Of a DNA stretch of 64,000 nt, positions 12,790-26,109 are shown piece by piece. How positions within the stretch are numbered: position 1 is the first letter of the stretch; each line of letters starts with the position of its first letter. The notes under the pieces are model-generated. The model did no database searches and was not told the origin of the DNA. It saw only the letters and a list, made by a program, of their open reading frames with translations. The position numbers and the translations under genes were made by a program. The stretch is taken from the NCBI GenBank assembly GCA_964007475.1, contig OZ023273.1, positions 52,315,257 through 52,379,256 on the forward strand. Reading direction: 5' to 3'. The stretch comes from Hybos culiciformis (lineage: Eukaryota; Arthropoda; Insecta; Diptera; Hybotidae).

Positions 12790-14531
12790 AATAAATAACT
12801 TATTTTATTTAACATTTTTTCATTTAAATAATTTGGAAAATGCCATTGTCAAGTTAATTTTTTTCTTATATATTTATATCTGGCTTGAAGAAATATATAA
12901 CAGAAACATTAAATGAAAATGTTTAATGGACAAAAAACACAAATTACTTTTTCTCTAATCAATCATCACTACAATGCTTACTATGAACTTGGAGTTTAAA
13001 ATAGTTTTTTTTTTAATTTAGTTTAAGTACAAGATCGTTACATTGTTATTCTCGTTCTAAGCTAAAACAATGACTATGCTAAGAAATTCTATCCGTGGTA
13101 ATGTCGAAGATTTATTAATTTTTCTTATGTTTTCGAGATTTTCGATTTCTAAATTTGTTTCCTTTTTTTTATTTATTTTTTTTAATTTTCTAGATCAAAT
13201 TTTCTAATGATTTTCTGCAGAAGAAAAACATGTAACACAATTTTTACCTTTTAAAGATAAAAATCACCACAAAATTTCAATTTATTTATTTATTCTTTTT
13301 CTTCACCACAATATTTCATTCTAGATTTTTTTTTGAATATATACATATATAACATTTTTTTTAAAGAAAGTTATGTTATACATTTTTTTGCTGTATATGT
13401 TCTGTTATTGTTATTATTAAAAAAAAAACTTTATTCATAAGTAATATTTTTCTTTTCTATTTCCCATTTTTATCAAATGTGTTGTACGACGGTAATAGAA
13501 GATTCAAACTTTTTTTATTGTATTTATTTTTCTTGCCAAAAAATTCGAACAATAAGCTTGTTGTTGGGTTGGAAAAAAAATAATAACTTTTTTTTTTTTT
13601 TAAATAAAAATATTTGGGCTATGAAAGTAAAACATATCCCAAAGGATTTTAATTTCAAAAATTATGGATCCGAAAAAAAAAATTCCTTTTTATTTTTATT
13701 TTTATTTTTTTGTTAAAGGAAAATGGTAGGGGTCTTACTTCATGGGTTGCACAAAAAAAAAATAAAAAAATGGGCATTAACTTAAAGAAAGAAAGCAAAA
13801 AGAAAAAAAAAACGATGTTAAAGAAAATTGAATTATTATACCAACTGTAATATATGGTGTGAAATTATAGCAATAATGTTATTATTTTATGTCACCAACA
13901 GAAATATAAGAGCTATATATTAAGATTTTTATTTCATTATTATATATGTATTTATATTATATATATATTTTTTTTTTTCATATTATGCATTCATTTTAAC
14001 ATTTCTTAAGGTGACAGACATGCCGGATGCTGGCTGGTAGGAATATAGAAAAGAAAAGAAAAGAAAAGAAAAAAAAAAACATTAAAATATAATAACAGGT
14101 TAACGAAGTTTTTCTTTTGATATTAACTCCAGGTGTTTTTTTTTTTTTTACTTTTCATTTAAAAGGAAATTTATTAAAGTTATTATAATGTGTACATACA
14201 TATATTTTTTTGTATTTATTGGTTATTTATATTTATTGGTTGGATTTTTCACAGTTTAAAAGCTAAAAGAATTCTTTAAAAAAAAAATTAATAATAATAA
14301 ATCAATAACAAATTATGAAAATAATTCAATAAAAATCGTTAATACAATAAGTATTAGTAATGACAGACGTTGTTAAAGATTTAGGTTAAAAAATCACTCA
14401 AGATAGAGGAAGCTTCTTTAATTTCCAAAATTGTGCCACAGTGATATTAAAGGGTTTTTTTTTCATCAATATAATGGTGGAGGCTCTTCAGCCGGACAAT
14501 TCTTGTTAATTGATGTCACAATTATTGAGAA
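12790..14531. other. AT-rich gene-free stretch with a GAAAA microsatellite
   Basis: A short (GAAAA)n tract lies at about 14048-14080. The rest is A/T-rich with no supported feature. Confidence 0.55.
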
Positions 14532-14860
14532 TTTAGTGCTTAATTTGTGACTATTAGTGCCACAAAAACTAGAATTTGTGCTGGCTTGGTTTTTAAGAAA
14601 TTTTGATTTTCGAATTTCGAACATGGGTCAAGGAGTCTCTCTGGCCGGATTCGAATTTCGAAAAAATAATGATGCTATCATTTAGTGCTTAATTTGTGCC
14701 TATTTGTGCAACAAAAACTAGAATTTGTGCTCTTCAAAATGATGTGAAAACAATTTTTTTTAGATTAGGCCAAAATTCCAAAATTTGAATCGAATTTTTT
14801 TTCGTCGAATTTAGAAAAAGCGAAAATGCCACCATTTAGTGCTTAATTTGTGCTTTATAG
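14532..14860. repeat. Tandem repeat, ~150-bp unit
   Basis: The word TTTAGTGCTTAATTTGTG begins at 14532, 14681 and 14835 (spacings 149 and 154). The first two copies continue with a shared 'ACAAAAACTAGAATTTGTGCT' type sequence and are separated by diverged spacers containing 'GCCGGAT..CGAATTTCGAA'. This gives about two and a bit copies of a diverged repeat, possibly the inner part of an old transposable element. Confidence 0.7.
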
Positions 14861-17800
14861 TTACTCTGTATACATTAATTCTTTTTGAAGTTTCTCAAGG
14901 ACTCAATTCTGTTAAGAGAATTAAAAAAAAATTTTAATTTTTTAATTTAAAATATTGAAAATTCTCTTGGGCGATGCAAACCAATTTCCCAGGATTAGCA
15001 AAAATAAAAAACTGATCAACTAATAAATTAAAATTATTATATTATATAAATATTCCGAGCTTTTACACGTGTTAAAAGACTAACCACCTCGAAAGATAAA
15101 AATTTTAAAAATTAAAGACATATTCGTTTATTTATATTGAGAATTTATTATAATTTTTTGCACGCAAAAGCCATTTAACGTTTTTTATATATATGTACAT
15201 ACAATTTAGCAATATTTCATTATTATTATTATTATCAACATAAATGTTCTTATATCTTTTTTGTTTTTTTTTTCTTTAACTTAGAAAATATATAAAATTA
15301 AATTTTGTAGCGCAAGAAACTTAAAGCATTTATTTTACTACACTATGAATGAATGCATTTGTGAATGCATTATTATTATAATGTGAAAAATAATAATAAA
15401 TTAACTTTAACTTCGTTCATAATTTAATTCTCTATGGATTTTATTTTTTTTTTTAATTTTCGAAATATTTGTTCCTAAGAGAAATTATTATATTAAATAA
15501 TTTTTTTAACCGCTAATTATTATTTAATTTAATTCTTTATAAATTAAGCGCTATAAAGATAAAATTTAATTAATTATATAAAAGAAAAAACCTTTTAAGT
15601 TTCATATAATGTTTAATGATAATAATATTCCTTGAATTTACTGTATGCCATATTAATTTCGATAGTTTTTCTTTTCTTCGCAAAACTTATTTGAGTTTGA
15701 GAATCAAATATGGGTAAGTTTTGCTTTTTCATAGTAGGTATATTTAATTCTTATATATTCATTCATATAACCATAACTACATAAGTAAATGTGGAGAATT
15801 TCTTTTATTCATTTTCTAATTAAAATTAGATTAAAATGAACTGAATAAAAATTACATTATTATGCCAGTCGCAGCATTGTACACAATTTCAAATACAAAC
15901 TAGAATATTAAAATTAATGAACATAATACAAATATTACAAAGTTATAGTATATATGTATATAAATATGTATACATATATAAATATATATAGAAATATATA
16001 TATAAATATATATAGAAATATATATATAAATACCTATTAATATATTTTATTATTTACATTGTGTAAATAATGGAAATTCTTATTCTTTAGTTTTCCCTAT
16101 TCATAAATATTTAATTTAAACTATAATTTTTGTCATTAGGTAATTTAATTATTTTTTTTTTACTATAATACAAATATAACTACTTTTACTAAGTATTAAT
16201 TTAAAATCATGATTTAAGAATTTTTCACTCACAATAACGAATATTTTTTATGTGGCATTCACTTGTTTAAAGCAAAATGTGACATTAAATTATTTAAGTT
16301 GTTTGTGGCAATTATAAACAGGTGAAGTAACTACATCGGTGTTCAGGTAAAAGTGATTAACTGCTAAATGGTATAATGGTAAGTACATTTATGAGAAATC
16401 AAGTTTAAATATTTTCTCATTATACCGACGTTAAAAAATAAGTTTAATCGAACCCATATTTGATTGAAATTTTGCCTTAATCTAGGGAAAGGAGTTAACA
16501 TTAAATTAATAGAACTAACCATATTTAAATTCAAACTCAGTAATAAGACTAAAGAAAATGAAAGTTATTTCCTAGCCTTCTACTGTTTAAAGTAGAACAC
16601 AAGAAACCTTTAAATGTTTCAATAATTTGCAAAAAAAAAAAGATAACTTAATGTGGGTAACAAAAAGACATTGAGTTGCTCCCGGAAACTCATTATATAT
16701 AATCCTTTATATTTAGTTTGGAATATCCTTAACTTTAACAGGTTACTTTTTTGTACAAAAAAAATTGTGCACATATACTATATTTGACACTGTTTAAACA
16801 ATTTTAATTTAACAATATTTATTAAAGGATAAGAAAGTTGTCCTGCGAAAAATTTAATAAAAAGATAACATCTCAAGTTCATTAAAATTCATTATGAAAA
16901 TAAGAATATTAATATTTTCTTACAATGATTTAGATAAACAAAGCTGTTAAAAATTGAATTTTAAATTGAAACAATTTTGTTGTGAAAATTTATTAAAATT
17001 CTCAAAATAATAAAGAATAAATAAACTTTATCTTGAATCCACTGATTGAGCTTTTCGTTTTAGAAAATAAACTTAACTGTTATCATTTATGATTTATCTC
17101 AGCTTTTGTCGCAGCTCCAATATAAATAGTTAAAAGAAAACCTATATATAAATTGTCTCTTTTACGCTTTTATCACAATCCAACAGCTCCGTTTATCGCT
17201 GCTCCAACACAAACGCACCCTTACTGGTTGAGCTTTATCTTTTATATATAAACAATTTTGTTTTGAAGAAAGTCACTGAAGTCTATATAATTTTCAAGCT
17301 AAATTTAAACTAAAATAGAGAAAAAAACTTATCTTCTGGATCATTTTCAGAAGTAATATAGAGTTTCATATTGTTTATAACATTTCTCATGCTGTTCTTC
17401 AACTACAGTGTATTAAAGCTCACTGTACCACATGCTGTCGTCTTATATACGGTGACCATTGTTGAGAATAACTTTTAACTTTAATTAAATATACCAATGT
17501 GGCCAGTTGCTAAATCGCTTTCTTCTCTTGATTGAGTTTTCAGTCATACAAAGTCCATAAATTTGTTCATGGTTTTTCATCCTATACTGTTAAAGTTTAA
17601 TAGTCAAAAAAATTTCTGACTTAAAAAATATTGAAATAATAATTCACATAATGTATGATAAAATATTATTATCCGTAAATTTGTCAAAGTAAACATTTTA
17701 TATATATTTTATTGAATCTATAAATTAATCATTTAATCAAAACACTTGTAATATTCTACAATTGTAATAGAACATTATAAGTGTTTTAATTGAAATGATT

Positions 17801-20394
17801 TTATATATAGAAAACTAAGCAGTTTATTTCTAAACTAAAATATTATTCGATGAATTTAACTATGACACGAGCTGCGCCGTTTGGGCACTTTATTTAACCC
17901 AATTTAGAATAGAAAAAGAAATTGATACTTTCAACAGTGAAATACGTATATATTTTTTTTATTGTTAAAAACTAATGAGCAGAGAGTATTATGCTTGGTT
18001 TCACATATTTGTTCTTTTAGATTATAACAAATATAATATTATATAAAATCTGGAAAATACAATGTATTTTATGATTTTAAAAATTTATCCTAACAACCAA
18101 TCCTTTTTAGTGCATTAGCAATTCGAAGGAGGAATAAAAAATAAAAAAATAAAAAAGAAATGCTTTGAAAAAATATTGATGTTATGTACAATTTTTTTTT
18201 GTTATATTAAATTCACTTAAATTTATTTTATTATTTAAAAAAAAAAAAAAAAGGAGTAATTCATACTTTTAAAAATTACAATAGAAAATTTTTATTTGAT
18301 GAATTTTTTAACTTTTTTTTTTTTATCTAGATTTATTTTTGGGGAAATGCTTTCAGAAAGAATTTATTTTCAATGCTATGTTTTTTATATTTTTTTAACT
18401 GAATTCACATTTCGGAAAAAAAATTTAAAAAAAAAAAAATTTAAAAATCAAAACAAAAAGTTTAAAAAATTTATCTAAAAATACAATTTTATGCGAATGA
18501 ATTTTATTTCGTAACGATATCTCGTTATTTATTCTATTTTGCTCAGAAACTGTGTTTTTATTTGATTTAATTTATTTTGTTTATAATAATAGTAAGGTCT
18601 GTTAACTGGTCATAAAAGTTTTTATAAAGCTCTTAAGTTCAATCAAAAATAAAATAGAGTTGGTAAATTAAGCAGACAGTTTTCATCTTAATTGAGTTTT
18701 TTTTTTTTTTATTTATGAGAAATTTTTCTCGAATTCGATTGAAAAAATAAGTAATGTTGATTATGCAGATTTATAGTTTTATTATAAAAATTACATTACA
18801 TGCAATAGTACATGTAGTACAAAAAGTATAAATTACATCTTTAATGTCATTGGATGCAAGATAAGTATTAAACCTAAAAATGGTGAAACTAAACAGGTTT
18901 TGGTACATATTCGTCTAAGGTCTAAGACATTGAACTTGATGGTTATATTTTTGTATAACCTATACTGAAGAATTATTATAAAATGGACTATTATCCATCG
19001 TTTATAGAAATGGCTAGCAAATCGTGCAACTAAGAAAAATTGTACTTGCTCAAGTCAGTTTAAGTAAATAAAATCTTTTACAGTATATTTTTATTAAAAT
19101 TTATAAGTATTTAAGAAGTGAACATATATGTTACAATAGTTCATGAGTACATACAACTCCTACTTTAATGCCTAAACTAATTTTAATTTTGGGGTTAAAA
19201 TATTGATAATTCAACAATGTTAATATGTACTGTATATACTGACTGAAATAAATATATAACGTAAATATTTAATTATTTATAATAATAAACATAGTCAAAA
19301 AGGATATGAAATATTTTTATTTAATAAATGTTTTATAACTTAAATTTACGTCACGTTTATTGAAAAACTTTTGATTTATGTGAATGCTAATTTTTATTTA
19401 TATTTTATTTTTTTTCTAAGAGTAGGTTTATAGAATTATAGAGTTATGACAAGAAAACATTAAAAATAAAATAAAATCATTTTTTTTTATTAATTTTAAT
19501 GGAAAAGTTAAAAACCACAAGTCAAGTTTTGTTTTAAGTTTTTTTTTTTTTTTGGTAGAAATAAGAAAAAATAAAAACTTTTAGTCTTTGCAAAGCAAAA
19601 GTTATTATTTATTTCTTCTCTATTTATTTCTTAGCAAAATATTTATTCCTTGTCTACAAGTATTATGCAAAATAAATTTCGGAGAAAAATGAGTTTAAAA
19701 AGACTTATAAAACTAAAAGACATTGTATCTATTTTTGAACCCTTTCAGTAAGAATCTAAATATTTTATATATTATAATGCTAAAAATATACATTAAGAAG
19801 ATTAAGAATATAATTTGAAAAAGTTCCTACGTATTTTTTTAAAATCTTAACTAAATATACATATATTGCTATTCAAATTAATTTAAACATAACTTCTAAC
19901 ACTACCTAATGCAATAAAAAAATAAAGTCTAAATAATTCACATTGATGGTGATTTAAATAATAATTTATGATATTTCAGAAAGAAATATAATGACATCAA
20001 GCCTCAAAATACTGACAATAAATTATCTCATAAAATCATAAATAAAATCTTAAAACATTTTATTATTTTGAATTGTAATGAAATTAAAGTTAACACAGTA
20101 ATTCAGAAATTAAATTAATCTTCCGTATTTACATTAATTGAAAAATAATATTTATCAATTGATGAAGTTGTGTTTTCTTTACGGTTAGGCTATTTAAATA
20201 TATATATATATATAATATATTCATGAGTTCATATATAATATATTCATGAGTTCATTTGCTTTAAAACTAACAACAATTTTATGTATATTTAAATCTATTT
20301 GAACTATAAATTTTAAATTTAGATAAAACATGTTGATTTATATATATAATATAATCTATGTATATATAAATAAAAATTAAATGCTGTTCATTGG
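14861..20394. other. Gene-free stretch with AT minisatellites and one GC-richer patch
   Basis: At 15950-16035 an AT-only repeat of about 22 bp (TATAAATATATATAGAAATA) occurs. At 17085-17250 and 17390-17480 the sequence is less AT-rich and repeats 'CAGCTCC' and 'GCTCCAA' words; this could be conserved regulatory DNA, but nothing proves it. At 20212-20258 a 'ATAATATATTCATGAGTTCA' unit is duplicated in tandem. No exon is supported. Confidence 0.5.
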
Positions 20395-20600
20395 GAAGCG
20401 CATAACTTGACAACGGCTGGATCGATATGATTATTTTTTTTTTAATGTCACGAGTAATGAAATTGAAAGGAAAGAAGAGATAATGCAAACGAAGATGACA
20501 TGGATTGAATCATCGGTCAATAGAAGGAAAGAAAAATTGGAAACGTTGTTCGGGAAAATGGAAATAACTGAAAGTTATTTTTTCTATAAGGTTTTTGTAT
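20395..20600. other. Possible transposable-element relic
   Basis: GC-richer block beginning 'AAGCGCATAACTTGACAACG' and continuing with a GGATCGATATGATT stretch. The wording (an ACGGCTGGATCGAT motif near the start and GTTGTTCGGG near the end) resembles decayed 3' regions of insect retroelements, but no end, tail or ORF can be defined. Confidence 0.25.
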
Positions 20601-21586
20601 AAAGTCCATAACTCACGGAAGGAATGTCAAAACAGTTAAAAATTTGGCAGAAATATACAAATTTTTTACTTCTACTTTCAAGCAAAATATATTTCAGAGT
20701 TTATTTTATCAAAAAATATAAATAGAGGTTTTAAATAATATAATTTATTTTTATTAATATTAACCTTTTTTAATTAAAAAATATTATTGTGAAACAACAA
20801 TAAGTGGCAACACATAAATCAGTGTGGACTCCGAACAAGAGAACCGAGAAGTTATTAAAACTAGAATTAAATTTTTAATTAAAAATTTCAGAAACAAAAA
20901 ATATTTTCTTTTTTGTTCCACTATCAGGTCTGAGTTACCCTACTCTATAGTTTTTTGTTATTTTAATATAATTATTTTATAGAAGACAGAAAATTTTTTT
21001 TGTTATGTAAATAATTCATTACATAGAAAACTTTCCTTGTGAAAATTTCCTTAGTTTGTATAAAAAAAAAAAGTTGTCAAAAATGAATAATGGTTATTTT
21101 TACCGTAAGTTAAGAGTCCATCTATTCATCAAGCTTATGATAAAAGGAAATTTGAGTTTAGTTTTCATATAATGAAGATAATGTGAAATATTGTGTTTAT
21201 TATAATATGTTTCGCTAAATAAAATTAATTTTTTTAAAAGTTCAACATGAAATAATTTTTGTTTTTATAAATACACATATACAGATACGTATATTATTAA
21301 AAATAAAAAGTATATAAGGAAGGAATTTTTATTAGAACTATTAGAAAATTAAAATTTAATTGAATTTAGAGATACAAGTCCTCACAGTTGCCATTAAAAT
21401 TATTCTTTTTTTATTCCTTTCATGACTCTGAAAGTGGTAATTTGATTGTTTTCAATAACTTTCAATAATTAATTAAAAGTTGTTCAAAGATATTAATAGA
21501 AAGCGATAGTTTTAATTTGGGTTTCTGTCAAAACAAAGGGATTGTTTAATTTCCTATACATATATGGATTCAAATTCAATGCCTTT

Positions 21587-21709
21587 GCAGTATTTTTGCA
21601 GTACCAGTATAATGGCACTTAATTTTTTTTGAAGTACCAGTATATTGTGAGAAAATACTGCAGTATTTTTACAGTATCAGTATACTGGTACTGATATTGC
21701 AAAATACTT
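21587..21709. repeat. Small foldback element with repeated CAGTAT/ACCAGTAT words
   Basis: GCAGTATTTTTGCAGTACC at 21587 is matched inverted by the sequence ending near 21709 (...GGTACTGATATTGCAAAATACT). The 120-bp interval contains at least four copies of 'AGTACCAGTAT' or its complement. It is a short palindromic repeat without coding potential. Confidence 0.6.
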
Positions 21710-22918
21710 AAACTTAGTCAGCTCTGTTCAATGGACATCTAACTAGAGTTATACCTTTATAATATTTAACATAGTTAAGTCATCTATAGACAATTTTTTT
21801 GTTTGTCTATACATATACATACTTCATTTTCTCCAATATCATAAATTGCAAGAAACCTAATCTACTCACAGTTATTATTTTTTTTCTAAAAAGGTTTTCA
21901 ATAAATTTTCTTTTCGTATATTCACATTACAGGTATACCTATTATATCAATAATCTATTATAATCTATAACATTTGCGACGACGGCTGATGGCGAATACA
22001 ATAAGAATACTAATAATTTAACTCATAAAATCAAAAAACAATTATATTTATAATATTTAGCATATCTACTGATTCATAAATAAAGATTGTGCCAATTTTA
22101 AGGTTCAGCAATAAAATGATGACAAATTAGAAGGGCAAACAGCCAAATTTAAGATTAATAATGTTATTTTGAAAAAGAATTTAGTACTTTAAGATGATTG
22201 TATATTTATATATATGGTATTATGTTTCTCTTTTAGATCGAGTTTTTTTTCTTTTAAATTAAATAAATAAATTTTTGCGATGACCTATTAAAGTATTTAT
22301 ATATATATATATAAGAATAAAATAATTTCCTTTTTCTCATCTCAACATTATGTGTCGAATATAATGGCAGATTTTTAGGATACCAATAAATTAATAAAAA
22401 AAAAACAGAAAAACTAAAATATGATTTGTATTTTTCTGTTTTTTTTTTTTTTTATAAATAAAAAAGAAATATGTAGCGTCAAATTATTTATTCTTATTTC
22501 AATTTTTTATACAAAATTGCGAGATTTTTCATAAATTTTTTTGTTTCGGTTTTTGAATGTCATAACCTGCTAACAAAAATAATTTGTAAAACAGATTTTT
22601 TTTTTTCCTATCTATACATATACATACTGTATGTATTCAATATAATAATAGAAAATTTTGTCCGATATCATAAGCTTTTAGGTAAAAACCATTCTAAAAA
22701 CTCAAGTAAAATATTATTCTTTGCGGGATACATATTTTTCAATTGACTTTTCATTTACAATTATAAAAGCATGGAAATTGTTAATCGAATTTTTTTTTTT
22801 TCATAAATTTCGATTTTCATAAATTCTATTTTTCTACTGTCTTACATTTGCAAACAATATTAAAGGTAAATTGAAAGCAATTGAAAACAGAGAAATCAAT
22901 ATTAAGTATAATTATGTA
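21710..22918. other. AT-rich gene-free stretch
   Basis: No supported gene; short TA runs near 22205 and 22300 only. Confidence 0.6.
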
Positions 22919-23285
22919 CTCTCTAAATAAATTTTGGCTAGAATCCCTAGCTTTGATCTAGTTAAACGATTTTTACTGGGAAATTCAATTATTGAAAATA
23001 GTTTTATAGTTTCAGAAGCTAGTTCACGCAAAAATCTAGTTCTCAAAAGCTAGATTTCTAGGTAAAATTTTACAAATTATTTACCGAACATAGATTCCAT
23101 TTCAGATCATTAATATTCCAGTTATTTTGGTAAACTAGATTACAAGAACGGAAATTTAAAACTAGAATATAGTTCATTTAGTTTTAGATAAATTTGAAAA
23201 ATTATTAAAATCTAGTTTCTGCAATTATCATCTATTTCTCCTTGCTAGATTTCAATTATTGATACCAGATTTTTTTGCTGTCTTC

Positions 23286-23340
23286 GGGGTTTGAACCTGC
23301 ATCCTTAGAATTGCAAATAACTAACACACCACAAAGAAAA
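23286..23340 (-). other. Degenerate tRNA-like sequence
   Basis: On the minus strand the B box GGTTCAAACCC (23286-23296) is clear, and a weak A-box-like GTGTGTTAGTT lies about 35 nt upstream. Between them is TTGCAATTC, as in the partner copy. It is clearly more decayed than the plus-strand partner 50 bp to the right. Confidence 0.45.
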
Positions 23341-23390
23341 TGTTTATACCAAATTTATATTTTCTATTTTATGTACATTTTAAATTTCAA

Positions 23391-23465
23391 TACCGTAGCT
23401 GAGTGGTAGTGTTGGCGAATTGCAATGTTAAAGACTTAAAGACCCAGGTTCGAATCCGGAAGAAG
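23391..23465 (+). other. tRNA-like sequence (SINE-head-like)
   Basis: The A box TAGCTGAGTGGTAG (23396-23409) and B box GGTTCGAATCC (23447-23457) are at tRNA-gene spacing, with ATTGCAATG in the anticodon region. Acceptor and anticodon stems are weak, so it is a promoter-bearing relic rather than a tRNA. It is related to the minus-strand sequence at 501-570. Confidence 0.65.
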
Positions 23466-24494
23466 GCGTAAGAAATAAAATTAGAATTTAATAAAAATCT
23501 AATAAAGAAATTTGGTAATAAATAAAAAAAAATATTAGAATAATTTTAATTTTTTTTATAAAAAAAAGTCACTAGATTCTAGTAAAAAAAATGGAAGATC
23601 TAGCCTTGGTAACTAGAATTCCACTAGGAATCTAGTTTGGCATTTCAACTAGAATCTAGGTAAATTTTGGAAGCTAGATTTCCAACTAGATCCTAGTTGC
23701 TCACAATCTAGTGGCTCAATCTAGTTTTTTTACCCACAATATAGCCAAAATTTATTTAGAGAGATACATAAAGTTTTTAGATTTTTTCAAGATATCATTT
23801 TTTTTTTTTGAATTCGAATTAAATTTTTGATTTAATTTAGGTTCGTTCATAAATATATGTCAGAAGTTGTAATAAGTTAGGGAACAAAAAACTATTCGTC
23901 TAAAAATGTGAGCGCTTGTTATGTCTTAAACTTGAATAAAGGGTTAATTGTAGGGTTTTTGTTTTAGATACGGTTGAAAAAATTCCGAGAGTTGTTAAAA
24001 ATCTTAAACAAGAATAATATTTTTATAAAAAGAGTGCTTTTTGCGCTTTTTTTTTTAATTTAAACATTTACATTACACATAGTCAAAACTTAATATAAAG
24101 AAGGACGACAACCGGAAAAAAAAAGTATTTTATAATTTTTCATATAAACCAAAAATAATGACTACAATGTTCAAAATTTTTTTTCTTATACTTTGTGTCA
24201 TAAAAAATTGGTAAGAATTAAAAAAAAAAAAGTAAGAGAAAAAAGTCAAATAATGTTTTATGTTTTTTTTCTTTCTGAAAGCAAAGGAAAATTAGCGAAG
24301 AAAATTATAAAAATTTTACTTTAACAACAATATTGAAAAAAAAAACTTTAATGTATGTCCTTTCAAAAATATTTGAAATAATTAAATTTATAACATAAAT
24401 AATTTTAATGCGTTGGGGATCGTTATGTTGTATTTAGTGCTATAGAATTTAGATCACTAAATGGAGTATTATATGCGTCAATACACATGCAATC

Positions 24495-24600
24495 ATTTAG
24501 ATGCATCTGCGTAAATAATGAAAAAATTTAGATGCATCAGCGTATATAATGAAAAAATTTAGATGCATCAGCGTAAATAATGAAATCATTTAGATGTTTC
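24495..24600. repeat. Tandem repeat, 31-bp unit, about 3.5 copies
   Basis: ATTTAGATGCATC begins at 24495, 24526 and 24557 and, partly, at 24588: an exact 31-bp period. Units differ by single bases (CTGCG/CAGCG, GTAAAT/GTATAT). It lies just upstream of the palindrome at 24745. Confidence 0.9.
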
Positions 24601-24744
24601 GTATTGAATATTACGTAATACCTAACAAACATAATATCTCTCAAAATATTTCAATACAGCCAAATACAAAAAAAAAAAAAGAGAAAAAATGAGAAGAAAA
24701 AATATTCTCTCTTTGCAACTACCTCTCCCCTACGCATTAAAACA

Positions 24745-24935
24745 GTATATTGGATATGTAAACAAAATTTGTTATACAACTCGTTCTGTATTTACACAAA
24801 AATACATTGACACTTGTCAATTTATATCACTCGACCTTCGGTCTCGTGATATAAGTATTGACTCGTTTCAATGTTTTTTTGTGTATACAGAACTCTTAAT
24901 TAATAACAAATTTAGTTTACATATTCAATAATCTA
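24745..24935. repeat. ~190-bp near-perfect palindrome (hairpin)
   Basis: The left arm runs from the GGATATGTAAAC region through GTTCTGTA and TTATATCAC to GAC. The right arm is its reverse complement (GTC..GTGATATAA..ACAGAAC..GTTTACATAT). The axis is near 24838 with the apex CTTCG. Arms of about 90 nt have a few mismatches and a small TC/TC internal loop near the tip. This fits a tiny MITE or a single-stranded hairpin RNA source. The 80-codon ORF across it is a by-product. Confidence 0.85.
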
Positions 24936-25060
24936 CTATAACTATACCTATCTGTATAAGAAACGAATGCGACATTAATGCTCAAATATAATGAAAGATA
25001 ATAAATTCATGCTTTGTTATTGTCGATTTTTTTTATTTATAAAGTGTATCGATCATTGTG

Positions 25061-25101
25061 TTTTCCTGGGCATTTACGTCTTGTGATGAATTCCAGGAAA
25101 A
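25061..25101. repeat. Small perfect hairpin
   Basis: TTTTCCTGG at 25061-25069 is the exact reverse complement of CCAGGAAAA at 25093-25101, with a 23-nt loop that is GC-richer than its surroundings. The significance is unknown. Confidence 0.5.
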
Positions 25102-26109
25102 ATACAAAAATAAATATTTCAATATTTGACACTTCATTCACACACAAATAAAATTTATTATAAATAAATTTGTTTTTTGTTTTTTTTTTTTTTTTGTAAA
25201 ATTTTATTTTTAGTAACGCATTAATTTTTCCTTCAAAATACGTATCTTATTACGTCATCAATAATTCCTAAAATTTACACTTCGTTAATTTGTTCATTGA
25301 AACGATTAAATTTTGCTTTCAAATAAAATTAATGTACAATAATTGTGTTTTTCTCAAAAAAAAAAAAAAAAAATTGAATGTTGTATATGTGTATAAATAG
25401 TAATGTTTTATAGATCTTAAATTAAATGTTAATTTTGTTTTTATTTTTTTTAAATTAAAAAGAAAAACAAACTGCGTACCTGCATATAATTAAGGGGCCT
25501 GAGTAGAGGGTATAAATTTCTCAAAAAAATATTTTGACATTCTTTGTTATCAACAAAACTAATTTCTCTAAATAAAAATATTTCAAAATAAATAATTTTA
25601 AGAATTTAATGTGAAGACTTTTGGCGGCAATCTTAAAGTATTGAATTTTTTTTTTCCGAACTGTTATCAAAATATTTTTAGTTAACCGTTCGGCTTTTTT
25701 TTAAATTGAAATAAAAAGACCTCAAATACCGAAATAAATTATTTGCTTAAATTTCGTTAACTCAACATTTTGAAAATATTTTCACAGTAGTAAATATTAA
25801 TAAAAAATTATTTTTTTTTTCCTCATAATTTATTATTTATTTAAAATATTTAATTAAATTATTGTTTTTTTTTCACTTTTTTTTATGTTCATATTTTAAA
25901 TTTTTATTTGAGAATAAAAAAAAAAATTCATTGAATATGCAATGTACATTGGCTTTTAAAGTGTTTATAAATTGTTTTAAATAAAATTTATTCCATATAC
26001 CCATGCATTTTTGTTTATTAAATAAAGAGTAGTTTTATACATAAAATTAAGAAACCTGGAATTTCTAATAATTAATATGCAAGTTTCATGTAATGTATGT
26101 ACATAATTA
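25102..26109. other. AT-rich gene-free stretch
   Basis: Homopolymer-rich sequence without a supported feature. Confidence 0.6.

Larger units (their letters stand above)
22919..23763. mobile_element. Inverted-repeat element with two divergent tRNA-like sequences
   Basis: Perfect 22-bp terminal inverted repeats lie at 22919-22940 (CTCTCTAAATAAATTTTGGC...) and 23742-23763. Both arms are filled with CTAGATT/AATCTAG words in opposite orientation, so the whole element can fold back. The centre carries a degenerate tRNA-like sequence on the minus strand and a better one on the plus strand, heads facing away from each other. There is no ORF. This is a non-autonomous element whose mobility could depend on a transposase (via the ends) or on Pol III transcripts. 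Confidence 0.8.

Noticed and set aside
16321..16345. 25-nt exon-like sequence between AACAG and GTAAAA
   Set aside because: The acceptor has no pyrimidine tract and the sequence contains a stop in most phases; too weak.
24689..24931. 80-codon plus-strand ORF
   Set aside because: It spans both arms of the palindrome, so it is a consequence of the hairpin sequence.
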